Assembly: GCA_016712745.1 (NCBI GenBank)
Contig: JADJQN010000001.1
Coordinates: 1,912,723-1,976,722 of the forward strand
Origin: Sandaracinaceae bacterium
GTDB lineage: Bacteria > Myxococcota_A > Polyangia > Polyangiales > JADJQN01
Direction of reading: 5' to 3'
DNA: 64,000 nt
The notes under the pieces are model-generated. The model worked only from the letters and a program-made list of their open reading frames with translations. It ran no database searches and was not told the origin of the DNA. Positions within the stretch are counted from its first letter, which is position 1. Every line of letters starts with the position of its first letter. Positions 1-8,290 of the stretch are shown piece by piece. Position numbers and translations under genes: made by a program.

Positions 1-434
1 TGGTCGTCGTCCACTTCGATGAGGCGGACGAGTGATGGTGTGCCGGTTTGCGCGAGGCTGCGGCTGCCTTCAATGGCGACGATGTCGTCTTGCACGGCGT
101 GCACGAGAGTGACGCGGACGTTTTCGGGAAGGCGGATGTTGGGATTGTAGTGGTTGGCGGCTTGCGCGAGGAGCAACGTGTTGCCAGTCCACAATCCGCG
201 TTCGAGTAGAGCAGCTACGACTGCTCCACCAAACGATGAGCCGATGAGGAGGTCGGGTTTGAAGGTCTTGAGTGTTTCCGCGTGCACGGCGACGCAACTC
301 TCGAAGTCGCGTGTGTTCATCGCAGGCGTACAGGCGTCGAAGTGTTCGGCGAGAAGGCGCGCTTTGCTTCCTTGCGGGCTGCTCTCAAGGCCGTGCGCGA
401 ACTGAACGCGTTTGCGTGAGACCGGCGTGCTCAT
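1..434 (-). CDS. YqiA-like alpha/beta hydrolase (3' end outside window)
   Basis: Translating the minus strand from ATG at 434 gives an open frame that runs off the window edge, with about 144 complete codons visible. The start carries FAHGLESSPQGSKA (about residues 12-25), like the YqiA/UPF0227 esterase family. A nucleophile elbow GSSFGG puts the catalytic serine at residue 67. VHAVQDDIV (about 111-119) fits the acid residue, and the last partial codon begins CA after VDDD, so it may be the catalytic histidine. These proteins are small cytoplasmic esterases of unclear physiological substrate. Its ATG overlaps the stop of the upstream lipoprotein gene by four bases (ATGA), so the two are probably co-transcribed. 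The family assignment is inferred from these motifs alone. Confidence 0.75.
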   Translation of the reverse strand, partial: MSTPVSRKRVQFAHGLESSPQGSKARLLAEHFDACTPAMNTRDFESCVAVHAETLKTFKPDLLIGSSFGGAVVAALLERGLWTGNTLLLAQAANHYNPNIRLPENVRVTLVHAVQDDIVAIEGSRSLAQTGTPSLVRLIEVDDD

Positions 435-1414
435 CGCGTAGTGCGGAAGATCACGTAGGGCGACTGAGCGCCGTTCGGGAACGACGCGCCAATGGCTGAA
501 ATCGCGTTCATCGCGTTGGTTTCGGGATCCGCGAGGACCGTGATCCCGCAGGAGCGCGAGCCACAAATTGGCGCGAACATTCCGCTGAACGGCGAGGGTT
601 GTGCGGTGACCGCTGAAACACGGAACGTGTAGTGCGCATCGGCAACTGGCTCTTCGAGGTCTTCTTCCTCGGGAGCTGCTGTTCCCGCCACGCCTTCGAT
701 CATCTCAACTCGCGCGGGCGCAGCGGCTGCGACTTCGGGTGCGCCAAACTGCGTGAACTCTACTTTGATTCCGTCGCCACGCGTGCGGATCAAGATATTG
801 GTATTGCCCCCGGTCGCGGGGTTGGCGGACGGTGACGAGCATTCCGCACGCTGATCGTGGCGGCAGGCGTCTGTCACACTTCCCCACGCACGAACAAACT
901 CGTCCCATGGAATAACCGCCGCGCCCGGAATCGCCACAGGGTTCTCACCAGGCGGCATCAGCGTATACGAGCTAATGTCGAGCCAGCCCACCGATGTTGG
1001 CGAAGAGACAGGACGTACGGCGAACACTACAGTGTCGATACGCGCCGCGGTGATTGTTGCAAGGATCTGCTTCATCGTTACGAACGGTGTAAGCACGTGC
1101 AGCCGGAGCACGACCGAAAGGTGACGAGTGCCGGTCGTCAGCGCATCGCGCAACTTGCCGATCGTCTCGCCTTGAAGCTCGCTCGCAGCAGGTCGTCCCT
1201 GCGTAAGCGTGAGAATGGGCTGGTGCTCGTAGCGCATCTCGGTGGGGCTCACTTCGATGAGACCAGCACCGGGCGGAGATTGCGGCGCGGAACGATGCGA
1301 CATCGGCAGCTCGAGCACGCCCACGATCTCAGTCGTGGAAACGGGAGCGACGGGCGCCTCTTTCTCACAAGCGACGAGACCAAGGAAGAGTACGCACACG
1401 ACGAGCTTTTTCAT
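431..1414 (-). CDS. predicted lipoprotein of unknown function
   Basis: The 327-residue product starts with a classical lipoprotein signal, MKKLVVCVLFLGLVAC, with the lipidated cysteine at residue 16, so it should be membrane-anchored facing the periplasm. I chose the ATG at 1414 because it begins this signal; the frame stays open upstream but only antisense to the aminotransferase. The middle is Pro/Ala rich, with an acidic patch EEEDLEEP. The last 50 residues contain a close cysteine pair, ICGSRSC. No enzymatic motif is recognisable. It overlaps the YqiA-like hydrolase gene by four bases and is divergent from the aminotransferase gene at 1475, with a 60-base shared promoter region. Confidence 0.7.
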   Translation of the reverse strand: MKKLVVCVLFLGLVACEKEAPVAPVSTTEIVGVLELPMSHRSAPQSPPGAGLIEVSPTEMRYEHQPILTLTQGRPAASELQGETIGKLRDALTTGTRHLSVVLRLHVLTPFVTMKQILATITAARIDTVVFAVRPVSSPTSVGWLDISSYTLMPPGENPVAIPGAAVIPWDEFVRAWGSVTDACRHDQRAECSSPSANPATGGNTNILIRTRGDGIKVEFTQFGAPEVAAAAPARVEMIEGVAGTAAPEEEDLEEPVADAHYTFRVSAVTAQPSPFSGMFAPICGSRSCGITVLADPETNAMNAISAIGASFPNGAQSPYVIFRTTR

Positions 1415-1474
1415 GCGCTGAGCATAGCCGAGGGGAGGCTGGCAAGTCGCGCGATTTCGCGTTACCAAGATTGC

Positions 1475-2650
1475 GTGCCGCGACCACCTCACGCAGCCCC
1501 TACGTCGAACGGCCTTTCGGACCGCATTTACAGCGATCTCGTGGCGCGCGCGAAAGCACGGGGTGGCCGTGTGTACCCACTGCATGTGGGCGACACGTAC
1601 CTGGAGCCGCCGGCGATGGCGCGCGCGGAGGCGCAGCACGTATCGACGACGACGCGTCTGCACAACTACGCGAGCGTGCAGGGCGAGCCGGTCTTGCTGC
1701 AGGCGATACGCGATCACTTGAAGCGAAAGTCGACGCTCGACATCGACGAAAAGTGCATTCAGGTGATGAGCGGTGGCACCAGCGGCTTGTCTGTCGTTTG
1801 CAATACTCTGTTGAGCGCCGGTGACGAAGTGCTTCTGCCAGCGCCGTTCTGGCCGCTCATTCGCGGCATCGTTGCATCCCGCGGAGCTACTGCGGTGGAG
1901 ATCCCGTTTTTCACGCGTCTCGACGAGACGGATTTCGACGTGACCGCGGCGCTCGAGACCTCGATCACCGAACGCACGGTCGCCCTCTACATCAACACGC
2001 CGAACAACCCAACCGGCCGCGTCCTTAGCCCGCACGTGATCGACGCGATGTTGAAAGTCGCTGTGAAGCACAACCTCTGGGTGCTGACTGACGAAGCGTA
2101 CGAAGAGTTGCGGTTCACGGATGAGGCGCCCTCCCCGGTTTGGGCGAACCCAACCGTTCGCGACCGCGTGATTGCGACACACACGCTCTCCAAAGGCTAC
2201 GGTCTCGCTGGCGCGCGCGTCGGCTTCACGCATGGACCGGTAGAGATCATGGCGCAAATCCGCGCCGTACAAACCTTCAACGTCTATTGCGCGGCGCGAC
2301 CCATGCAGCTCGGCGCAGCGCGTGCGCTGAACGACGGGCGCGGCTGGGTCGATCACGCACGCGCTCTCTATCACGAAGCTGGCAGACGCTCTGCCGATGC
2401 GCTCGGCCTACCGCACCCAGAGGGCGGAACGTTTCTCTTCTTCGATACGAAGCCCTATTTGCGCGAGGGCGAAACGAGCAGCGTGCCCTTCCTGCTGCGC
2501 TGTCTCGACGCAGGAGTGCTGCTCACCCCTGGATCGGCCAGCGGCAGAGACTACGAACGCTACGCACGCCTCTGCTTTACCTGCGTGCCGCGCCATGAGC
2601 TCGACGAAGCGCTCGCCTGCCTGAAGGCGGCCTTGAACGCGCAGCTCTGA
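1475..2650 (+). CDS. pyridoxal-phosphate-dependent aminotransferase, class I/II
   Basis: A 391-residue fold-type I aminotransferase that should transfer an amino group between an amino acid and a 2-oxo acid in the cytoplasm. Visible landmarks are NTPNNPTGRVL (substrate and PLP-ring region), TDEAYEEL (the Asp that binds the pyridine nitrogen) and THTLSKGYGLAGARVGF, where Lys240 is the Schiff-base lysine. The length is normal for the aspartate/tyrosine aminotransferase group. I take GTG at 1475 as the start because the frame upstream is only antisense to the lipoprotein. No neighbouring pathway genes point to the substrate, so the specificity is open. It converges on the HiPIP gene with a 52-base gap that shows no clear terminator. 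Confidence 0.85.
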   Translation: MPRPPHAAPTSNGLSDRIYSDLVARAKARGGRVYPLHVGDTYLEPPAMARAEAQHVSTTTRLHNYASVQGEPVLLQAIRDHLKRKSTLDIDEKCIQVMSGGTSGLSVVCNTLLSAGDEVLLPAPFWPLIRGIVASRGATAVEIPFFTRLDETDFDVTAALETSITERTVALYINTPNNPTGRVLSPHVIDAMLKVAVKHNLWVLTDEAYEELRFTDEAPSPVWANPTVRDRVIATHTLSKGYGLAGARVGFTHGPVEIMAQIRAVQTFNVYCAARPMQLGAARALNDGRGWVDHARALYHEAGRRSADALGLPHPEGGTFLFFDTKPYLREGETSSVPFLLRCLDAGVLLTPGSASGRDYERYARLCFTCVPRHELDEALACLKAALNAQL

Positions 2651-2702
2651 ACGCGCAGAAGTGGGTATCGTCACGCCCAAGTCGTCGGGCCTGACGCCAC
2701 AC

Positions 2703-3029
2703 TCAGGTGCGGATCTTAGCCGCCCACAGTCGGCAATTGCCTGCCGGGCTGATCGGTCCTTTGATCACCTGACAGCCACCGCAAACGTTGTCGCCGCTTG
2801 ACCGGAAGAAGTTGCAGTTCGCGCAGTTCTTGCTGGCGTCGGTGCTTACGTCCACGTAGAGGTTGGCAGTGCGCGTCGCGACGTCGCCCTGCGAGAGGCC
2901 TGCGGTGTCGGTGCAGGTGGGGCCGCTCCCGCCGCATGCTTGCAAGAAGCTCGAGCCAAGTGACGCGGCCGCGCCGAAGAACAGGGTCGTGCCGAGAAGT
3001 TCGCGTCGGCTCATCTTCTTGTCAGTCAT
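2703..3029 (-). CDS. high-potential iron-sulfur protein (HiPIP) with Tat signal
   Basis: The 108-residue product begins with a twin-arginine motif (MSRRELLG, residues 6-13) followed by a hydrophobic stretch. Pre-folded, cofactor-loaded proteins use this export route. LQACGG at 30-34 could additionally be a lipobox. The C-terminal domain carries CANC (69, 72), CGGC (83, 86) and GNCRLW (Cys99), matching the four-cysteine 4Fe-4S cage of HiPIPs with one or more extra cysteines. HiPIPs are periplasmic one-electron carriers. I chose ATG at 3029 because AAGGAG sits just upstream. It lies 20 bases downstream of the DoxX gene and is probably last in that operon. Confidence 0.85.
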   Translation of the reverse strand: MTDKKMSRRELLGTTLFFGAAASLGSSFLQACGGSGPTCTDTAGLSQGDVATRTANLYVDVSTDASKNCANCNFFRSSGDNVCGGCQVIKGPISPAGNCRLWAAKIRT

Positions 3030-3049
3030 GGTTGGCTCCTTCGCCTTGA

Positions 3050-3466
3050 TCATTTCTTCTTAGCCTGGATGAGCTGGTCCACCGCAAAGCGACCGCCGCC
3101 CATTAAGATCAAGGTCAAGTACGGCACGAGATAGAGTATCGCTAGCTCTTTCTTTGCCAGCGGATCATGCGCGTGCACAAGAAAGGCTGCGACACCCATC
3201 GTGATAGCGCTCGGCACAGCAGCGAAGCGCGTGCCAAAGCCGATGAGCACGAGCACTGGCATGAAGAATTCACCCACCACCGCCAGCGACAGACTGAGTC
3301 CGCTACCGATGTGAAGGGGATCGGCGAACGTGTCGGCCTTATCACCAAAGTGCCAGAGCTTGTCAGCGCCGTGCCGCAAAATGAGCATCAAGGACGGGAT
3401 CACCCGCAAAAGAAGTAGTCCGACATCCGCCAGCTGCTTTTTGTGTTCTTCGTTCATGTCTCTCAT
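3050..3466 (-). CDS. DoxX-family membrane protein
   Basis: A 138-residue protein with four predicted membrane helices, matching the length and pattern of the DoxX/DoxD family. Members are linked to quinone or thiol redox chemistry at the membrane, but individual roles are mostly unknown. The start at 3466 gives an ATGA overlap with the preceding acyltransferase-like gene; a second ATG at 3457 is also possible. The HiPIP gene follows immediately. The pairing of a small redox-associated membrane protein with a periplasmic electron carrier suggests, without proving, that they work together. Confidence 0.8.
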   Translation of the reverse strand: MRDMNEEHKKQLADVGLLLLRVIPSLMLILRHGADKLWHFGDKADTFADPLHIGSGLSLSLAVVGEFFMPVLVLIGFGTRFAAVPSAITMGVAAFLVHAHDPLAKKELAILYLVPYLTLILMGGGRFAVDQLIQAKKK

Positions 3467-4665
3467 TTCGCTTCGTCGAGATGTTCACGATGCATTGGGC
3501 TCTCCAGCATGAGCTCTTGGATCTCGCGCTGCACGGCCATGGCCTCGTGCCCTACATACTCTGCAACGGGCTCGCCCAAACGCTCATCCGCAATGAAGTG
3601 GGAGCTGTACACCTCCGAAGGCAAAAGCCCCCGCTTCAGCTTATGCATACCTTGCGCGCCCGCTTCAAACCTCTCGTAGCCCCGCGCAATCGCGCGATCT
3701 ATGAGCACGTAATAGCAAAGCTCGAAGTGCAGCGCGTCGTACTCTTTCAGACAACCCCAATAGCGGCCATAGAGATGCTTGCCCTTCTCGAAGTTAATCG
3801 TGCCCGCAACGAGCCTTGGCCCGTCGTAGGCGAGGACGGCCACCACGCGGTTCTTGGCGTTGCTCCCCTGCAGATGTGTGAAGAACTTTTCGCTGAGGTA
3901 TGCATCGGAGCCTTTTCGCGCGCAGGTGTCGCGATAGAAAGCGTCAAGCGCGCTCCATTCGTCGACGCTCAGCTCGTGCCCATCTGCAACGCGAATGCAG
4001 AGGCCGCTTTCGACAACCTTGCGGCGTTCGCGTCGCACTTGCTTGCGCGGCTCAGATCGGAAGTGCGACAGATAATCGTCGAATGTTTTGTCTCCACGCG
4101 AGCGCCAGTGAAACTGCATCGACAGCCGCGGGAAGAATGGCCGATGCGCGCGCATCACGGCACGCTCCTGCTCGTTCAAAAAGAGCAAGTGCACAGACGA
4201 TGCTTTAGTCTCGGTCATCGCAGCCTGAACTCCGGCGAGAAGCACCTCCACAATTTCCTCATACGAACGAGAGGGGTCGACCAGAAAGCGAGTCCCCGTT
4301 GCCGGGGTGAACGGGGTCATGGATACGAGCTTCGGGTAGTATCGAATACGCGCTCGCGACGCCGCTTGGGCCCAGCCAAAGTCAAAGATGTACTCGCCGT
4401 AGCTGTGCGCCTTCACGTAGAGCGGAAGGGCACCGACCAGCTTGGCGTCATCCCATGCGGTTACGTGGAGCGGCGACCAGCCCGTGCCAGGTCCCACGCT
4501 TCCGCTCGTCTCGAGCGCGCGTAAGAACGCGTACTCCGCGAACGGATCATTTTCACCGGAGATCGCGTCCCACGCAGCTTCATCGATGCGATGCAGGTCT
4601 CCGTGAAGCTCGACACGCACTCTACGCTCCGTCACGGGGTGAAGACCTTGCGCCGGCCCGTCCAA
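3463..4665 (-). CDS. COG3146/DUF482-type GNAT-fold protein
   Basis: About 400 residues, resembling the peptidogalycan-associated COG3146 (DUF482) branch of the GNAT superfamily. These proteins look like FemAB-type acyltransferases, but their substrates are unknown. Supporting segments are VHLLFLNEQE near residue 160, FHWRSRGDKTFDDYLSHFRS near 190, and GRYWGCLKEYDALHFELCYY followed by FEAGAQGMHKLKRG in the C-terminal third; this order is typical of the family. There is no signal peptide, so it is cytoplasmic. The TTG at 4665 gives the longest frame; GTG codons at 4635 and 4620 are alternatives and I cannot decide between them. It overlaps the DoxX gene by four bases. Confidence 0.75.
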   Translation of the reverse strand: MDGPAQGLHPVTERRVRVELHGDLHRIDEAAWDAISGENDPFAEYAFLRALETSGSVGPGTGWSPLHVTAWDDAKLVGALPLYVKAHSYGEYIFDFGWAQAASRARIRYYPKLVSMTPFTPATGTRFLVDPSRSYEEIVEVLLAGVQAAMTETKASSVHLLFLNEQERAVMRAHRPFFPRLSMQFHWRSRGDKTFDDYLSHFRSEPRKQVRRERRKVVESGLCIRVADGHELSVDEWSALDAFYRDTCARKGSDAYLSEKFFTHLQGSNAKNRVVAVLAYDGPRLVAGTINFEKGKHLYGRYWGCLKEYDALHFELCYYVLIDRAIARGYERFEAGAQGMHKLKRGLLPSEVYSSHFIADERLGEPVAEYVGHEAMAVQREIQELMLESPMHREHLDEAK

Positions 4666-4719
4666 ATGGCAAGGGGCCCAACGCTCATCGTTCCATCTTG
4701 TAGTAGCCTGGAGCTTGAC

Positions 4720-6579
4720 CTAATCGGCGAGAGCGCCTTCGTAGAGCTTGTCGAGCATGGATTTGTACTTCTGCTCGACAGCCTTGCGCTTCACCTTGAG
4801 GCTCGGCGTCAGCTCGCCTTCCTCAATAGTGAGATCCCGCGGGAGAATCGCGAACTTCTTGATGGTTTCCCACTTTGCGAGGCTCTGATTGACCTCCTCC
4901 ACGTAGGGCTCAATCAACGCGCGAAGCTCAGGGCTTTTCGTGACCTCAGCGTAGCTCTTCGCCCCGAGGCCATTCTCGCGTGCCCACTTCATGACCGCTT
5001 CTTCATCGACCGAAAAGAGTGCCGAGCAGAAGTTGCGCGTGTCGCCGTGGACGACGACTTGCGAAAGGTAGGGGCAAGCGGCCTTGAGCTTGCCTTCGAT
5101 CATCTGCGGAGCGACGTACTTGCCGCCCGAGGTCTTGATGAGATCCTTTTTGCGATCAGTGATGCGGATGAACCCATCGGCATCGATCTCGCCGATATCA
5201 CCGGTGTGCAGCCAGCCGTCTGCAGTAAGCGCCTCGGCCGTTTGCTCGGGAAGATTGTGATAGCCACGCATAACGCCGGGGCTCTTGATGAGGATCTCGC
5301 TGTCGGACTCCGCCAAGCGGATCGTTGTGCCGGGCAGCGGAATGCCTACCGTACCGAAGCGATACTTGCTCAGGCGATTGACCGAGCTTGCCGCGCTCGA
5401 CTCCGTCAGGCCGTAGCCTTCCAAGATCAAAATGCCGCATGCGTGGAAGAACTCAGCAATCTCGCGCGAGAGCGGGGCTGATCCCGAGATGAAAAAGCGC
5501 AAGCGTCCGCCGAAGCGCTGCTTGATCTTAGAGAAGACGAGCTTCTCGGCGAGCGCGAGCTGAAGCGCGAGAAGCCCGCCCGGCGTCTTGCCCTCCTGCT
5601 TAACGACCGAGCCTCGCTTTCCAACAGCGACAGCCCAGCGGAAAATCTTCTCCGAGAAGCCGCCCTTCTCTTTGATGCCTTGTATGACCTTGTTGTAGAC
5701 CTTCTCGAAAATGCGCGGAGCAGCCGCCATCAGGGTGGGGCGAACCACCGCGAGATTGTCGATGATCTTCGGAATGCGGCCGTCGATAGCCGTGACGGAG
5801 CCAGACATCAGGTGGCCGCACATCAGCACTTTGCCAAAGACGTGGGCCATTGGCAGCCACAAGAACTGAATCTCGTCGCGCTGCCACAAGCCCGTCGCGT
5901 CGATGCCGTCTGCCGTATAGGCCCAGCACTCTTGAACGAGGCGCACGCCTTTGGGCTTACCGGTCGTGCCGGAGGTGTAAACGAGAGTTGCGATCTGCTC
6001 GGGCTGAATAGCTTCAACAATCTTTTCGATCTCACCAGGGTTGGCGGCCAACCAGGTTTTGCCCAGGGCTTCGAGCTCGGGGAGAGTCATCACCCAGTCG
6101 CCATCTGCAGCCGGGCGCTCGCCGTCGATGAGAATCACTTTGCTGAGCTTCGACATCGCGCTGCGCTGTGAGCGCAATTTGTCGAGCTGGGCTTTGTCTT
6201 CCACGACGACAAACTTCGATGCCGAGTCATCGAGAATGAAGGCGCAATCCTCCGCGGTCGTGGACGGGTATACGGTCGTTGTCGCGCCGCCCGCACACAG
6301 TACGCCAAGGTCGGCAAGGATCCATTCGACGCGCGTGCCGCTCAACACGCCAACACGTTCTTCGGCGACAAGGCCGAGCGAACGTAAGCCCCCAGCAATC
6401 GCGTGTACGCGCTCTCCGGCCGCCTTCCAAGTCATCGACTTCCACTCATCGACACCGTTCTTGGTCACGGGAAACCGAAAGGCCTCGCGTTCCGCATTGT
6501 CTTTGGTGCGCAGCAGGAACAACGCTGCGAGCGATTTAGTTCTGCGAGTTAGGGGCTCAAAGGCCTTGGATTCCATCAT
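4720..6579 (-). CDS. long-chain fatty-acid--CoA ligase (FadD/FAA1 type)
   Basis: A 619-residue ANL-superfamily adenylating enzyme that activates fatty acids to acyl-CoA through an acyl-AMP intermediate. The phosphate-binding motif LVYTSGTTGKPKG lies near residue 215. LEGYGLTESSA, GWLHTGDIGEID and DRKKDLIKTSGGKYV supply the adenine-binding, ATP/ribose and hinge motifs. The length and insertions match the long-chain (AMP-forming) class rather than short-chain acetyl-CoA synthetases. It lies upstream of the COG3146 gene with a 54-base gap and may head that minus-strand group, although co-transcription is only inferred. Two adjacent ATGs occur at 6579 and 6576. Confidence 0.9.
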   Translation of the reverse strand: MMESKAFEPLTRRTKSLAALFLLRTKDNAEREAFRFPVTKNGVDEWKSMTWKAAGERVHAIAGGLRSLGLVAEERVGVLSGTRVEWILADLGVLCAGGATTTVYPSTTAEDCAFILDDSASKFVVVEDKAQLDKLRSQRSAMSKLSKVILIDGERPAADGDWVMTLPELEALGKTWLAANPGEIEKIVEAIQPEQIATLVYTSGTTGKPKGVRLVQECWAYTADGIDATGLWQRDEIQFLWLPMAHVFGKVLMCGHLMSGSVTAIDGRIPKIIDNLAVVRPTLMAAAPRIFEKVYNKVIQGIKEKGGFSEKIFRWAVAVGKRGSVVKQEGKTPGGLLALQLALAEKLVFSKIKQRFGGRLRFFISGSAPLSREIAEFFHACGILILEGYGLTESSAASSVNRLSKYRFGTVGIPLPGTTIRLAESDSEILIKSPGVMRGYHNLPEQTAEALTADGWLHTGDIGEIDADGFIRITDRKKDLIKTSGGKYVAPQMIEGKLKAACPYLSQVVVHGDTRNFCSALFSVDEEAVMKWARENGLGAKSYAEVTKSPELRALIEPYVEEVNQSLAKWETIKKFAILPRDLTIEEGELTPSLKVKRKAVEQKYKSMLDKLYEGALAD

Positions 6580-6664
6580 CGGATCCGAATGATGCCCGCC
6601 CCAAAGGGATCAGAGCAAGCCCAGGTTCATCAGATGCAGCGGAGGTAACGTCACGGCAGCGACG

Positions 6665-6682
6665 AGAAACCCGAAGGTTTCT
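6665..6682 (-). terminator. hairpin downstream of tRNA pair
   Basis: AGAAACC and GGTTTCT form a perfect 7-base stem; read on the minus strand the loop is TTCG, an extra-stable tetraloop. It lies 20 bases past the tRNA-Arg 3' end and before the acyl-CoA ligase gene. There is no run of T after it, so it could be a processing or 3'-end stability element rather than an intrinsic terminator. Confidence 0.4.
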
Positions 6683-6702
6683 TCGCCGCCCCTCGTTACT
6701 AG

Positions 6703-6776
6703 CGCACCCGGGTGGACTCGAACCACCGACCTGCGGCTTAGAAGGCCGATGCTCTATCCAACTGAGCTACGGGCGC
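6703..6776 (-). tRNA. tRNA-Arg (anticodon TCT)
   Basis: A 74-base cloverleaf on the minus strand. The acceptor arms GCGCCCG and CGGGTGC pair over seven bases with one G-T. The D arm is GCTCAGTTGGATAGAGC, the anticodon loop is CTTCTAA with TCT as anticodon (reads AGA/AGG), and the T arm is GGTGGTTCGAGTCCACC. The discriminator is G and CCA is not encoded. It lies 15 bases downstream of tRNA-Pro and probably shares its transcript. Confidence 0.95.
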
Positions 6777-6791
6777 TTGTATCGAGACTGG

Positions 6792-6865
6792 TCGGGGAGG
6801 AGGGATTCGAACCCACGACAACCAGCTCCCAAAGCTGGTGCACTACCAGGCTGTGCTACTCCCCG
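6792..6865 (-). tRNA. tRNA-Pro (anticodon TGG)
   Basis: A 74-base cloverleaf on the minus strand with acceptor CGGGGAG/CTCCCCG and anticodon stem CCAGC/GCTGG enclosing TTTGGGA, giving anticodon TGG. The discriminator is A, as expected for tRNA-Pro, and CCA is not encoded. The T stem GTGGG/CCCTC contains one T-T mismatch. It is the first gene behind the promoter at 6878-6906. Confidence 0.95.
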
Positions 6866-6877
6866 GACAACGCGCGC

Positions 6878-6906
6878 ACCATAGCGGACCCACGCCCGAC
6901 ACTCAA
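6878..6906 (-). promoter_or_regulatory. sigma-70-type promoter of the tRNA-Pro/Arg pair
   Basis: On the minus strand TTGAGT (6906-6901) is followed after exactly 17 bases by TATGGT (6883-6878), with the tRNA-Pro 5' end 13 bases further on. The box matches are 4/6 and 4/6 with ideal spacing. The site sits immediately past the rdgB stop codon. Confidence 0.6.
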
Positions 6907-6908
6907 GG

Positions 6909-7529
6909 TCAGCGCACCTGCAGATAGTTCGCGAGAAATCCGATCATCGCGCGTGCCGCGATAGCGCGATGGCTGCGGGCGTTTTTCTCGTCCGGCAAAA
7001 GCTCGCCATTGGTGCGGGTTTCACCATCGGAGATAAACAGCGAATCGTAGCCAAATCCACACGTACCGCTCTCAGCATCGGCGACCGTGCCTTCCCAGAC
7101 CCCCTCCTCGATGTGAACACGAGTCCCGAGCGGTCCGGTCGGGTCCGACAACGCAAGGACACATCGGAAACGCGCACCGCGTTGTTCAGTCGGCACGTGG
7201 GCCAACTTCTGCAGCAGCAATCGGTTGTTGTCGGCGTCCGAAGCACCTTCCCCAGCGAAGCGCGCGGAGACAACCCCCGGTGCGCCGCCAAGTGCATCCA
7301 CTTCGATGCCGCTGTCGTCCGCAAGCGTGAGCATCCCGGTCGCGGAGGAGACCTCCTGCGCTTTCTTCGTCGCGTTAGCGATGAAGGTGTCGCCGTCTTC
7401 TACGACCTCACGCGGCGCACTCTGCACCTCGTCCATCGAGACGACCTGAACGTCAGTGAGAGGCGCGAGGAGCTTTTGAAACTCTACGAGCTTTCCTCGA
7501 TTACGCGTCGCCACTAGCAAGCGAATCAT
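6909..7529 (-). CDS. rdgB: RdgB/HAM1 family XTP/dITP pyrophosphatase
   Basis: A 206-residue house-cleaning enzyme that hydrolyses non-canonical purine triphosphates (dITP, XTP) to monophosphates, keeping them out of DNA and RNA. The N-terminal TRNRGKLVEFQ binds nucleotide phosphates. LADDSGIEVDALGGAPGVVSARFAG contains the acidic metal ligands and substrate-recognition residues. The C-terminal FGYDSLF and SHRAIAARA are also family hallmarks. Length is normal. The ATG at 7529 overlaps the rph stop by four bases; the rph-rdgB pairing is known from many bacteria. Confidence 0.95.
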   Translation of the reverse strand: MIRLLVATRNRGKLVEFQKLLAPLTDVQVVSMDEVQSAPREVVEDGDTFIANATKKAQEVSSATGMLTLADDSGIEVDALGGAPGVVSARFAGEGASDADNNRLLLQKLAHVPTEQRGARFRCVLALSDPTGPLGTRVHIEEGVWEGTVADAESGTCGFGYDSLFISDGETRTNGELLPDEKNARSHRAIAARAMIGFLANYLQVR

Positions 7530-8290
7530 GCTTGGCCCAAAAGGCGCGCGATATCCACACCGACTTTCGCAAGCGCCGCTTTCTGCGCATCAAACAAAGT
7601 CGGGATGGCACCGATGCCAAGGCTAACCAAGGCGTCCAACTGAGGCCGGCTCATGGGCTCGTCTTCAGCGGTGCCTTGAACTTCCACGACATCGCCCGTG
7701 GCGGTTGCGACGATATTCAAATCGACCTGCGCATCGCGGTCTTCCGTGTAGCAAAGATCCAGAAGCGGAACGTGTTCGAGCAGCCCCACGCTCACTGCCG
7801 CCAAAGGCGCGCGCAATACACCCGGACCCACGAGCCCGCGCTTGCGCAGACCATCAAGTGCCATTGCCAGGGCGATAAAACCTCCCGTGACCGACGCCGT
7901 GCGAGTGCCACCATCGGCATCGAGGACGTCGCAATCGACGGTGATCGTCCGCTCCCCGAGTTTCTTCGGATCGATCGCCGCGCGCAGCGCGCGCCCGATC
8001 AGCCGTTGAATCTCTTGTGTCCGCCCGTCGATACCCGAGGAGCGCCGTCCATCGCGCGACTGACGCGAAGGGTTTGCGCGCGGGTGCATCGCGTACTCCG
8101 CGGTGACCCAGCCTTTGCCTTGCCCGCGGAGAAAATCGCGCACGCCTTCGTCCACCGATGCCGAGCACAGCACGGTCGTACCTCCACACCGATAGAGAAC
8201 GGAGCCCTCCGGATTTCGCTGCAGACCTGTCTCGATCGAAATGGGCCTTAGAGTCTTTGCGTCGCGACCATCTGCTCGAGTCTTCATCAT
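7526..8290 (-). CDS. rph: ribonuclease PH
   Basis: A 254-residue phosphate-dependent 3'-5' exoribonuclease that trims the 3' ends of tRNA precursors, acting as a hexameric ring. The N-terminal RADGRDAKTLRPISIETG, the phosphate-contacting SRQSRDGRRSSGIDGRTQEIQ region split around residues 75-95, DCDVLDADGGTRTASVTG, and YTEDRDAQVDLN near 181-190 with the catalytic aspartates are all present. Length matches the family. It overlaps rdgB downstream and the histidine kinase upstream, four bases each, so translation of the trio is probably coupled. Two start ATGs lie in tandem (8290, 8287). Confidence 0.95.
   Translation of the reverse strand: MMKTRADGRDAKTLRPISIETGLQRNPEGSVLYRCGGTTVLCSASVDEGVRDFLRGQGKGWVTAEYAMHPRANPSRQSRDGRRSSGIDGRTQEIQRLIGRALRAAIDPKKLGERTITVDCDVLDADGGTRTASVTGGFIALAMALDGLRKRGLVGPGVLRAPLAAVSVGLLEHVPLLDLCYTEDRDAQVDLNIVATATGDVVEVQGTAEDEPMSRPQLDALVSLGIGAIPTLFDAQKAALAKVGVDIARLLGQA

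Noticed and set aside
857..1474. Plus-strand extension of the aminotransferase frame by about 200 codons
   Set aside because: It is antisense to the lipoprotein with a clear signal peptide, has no family resemblance and the enzyme is complete from 1475.
3481..4524. 347-codon plus-strand frame
   Set aside because: Antisense to the COG3146 gene, no initiation signal, no recognisable domain.
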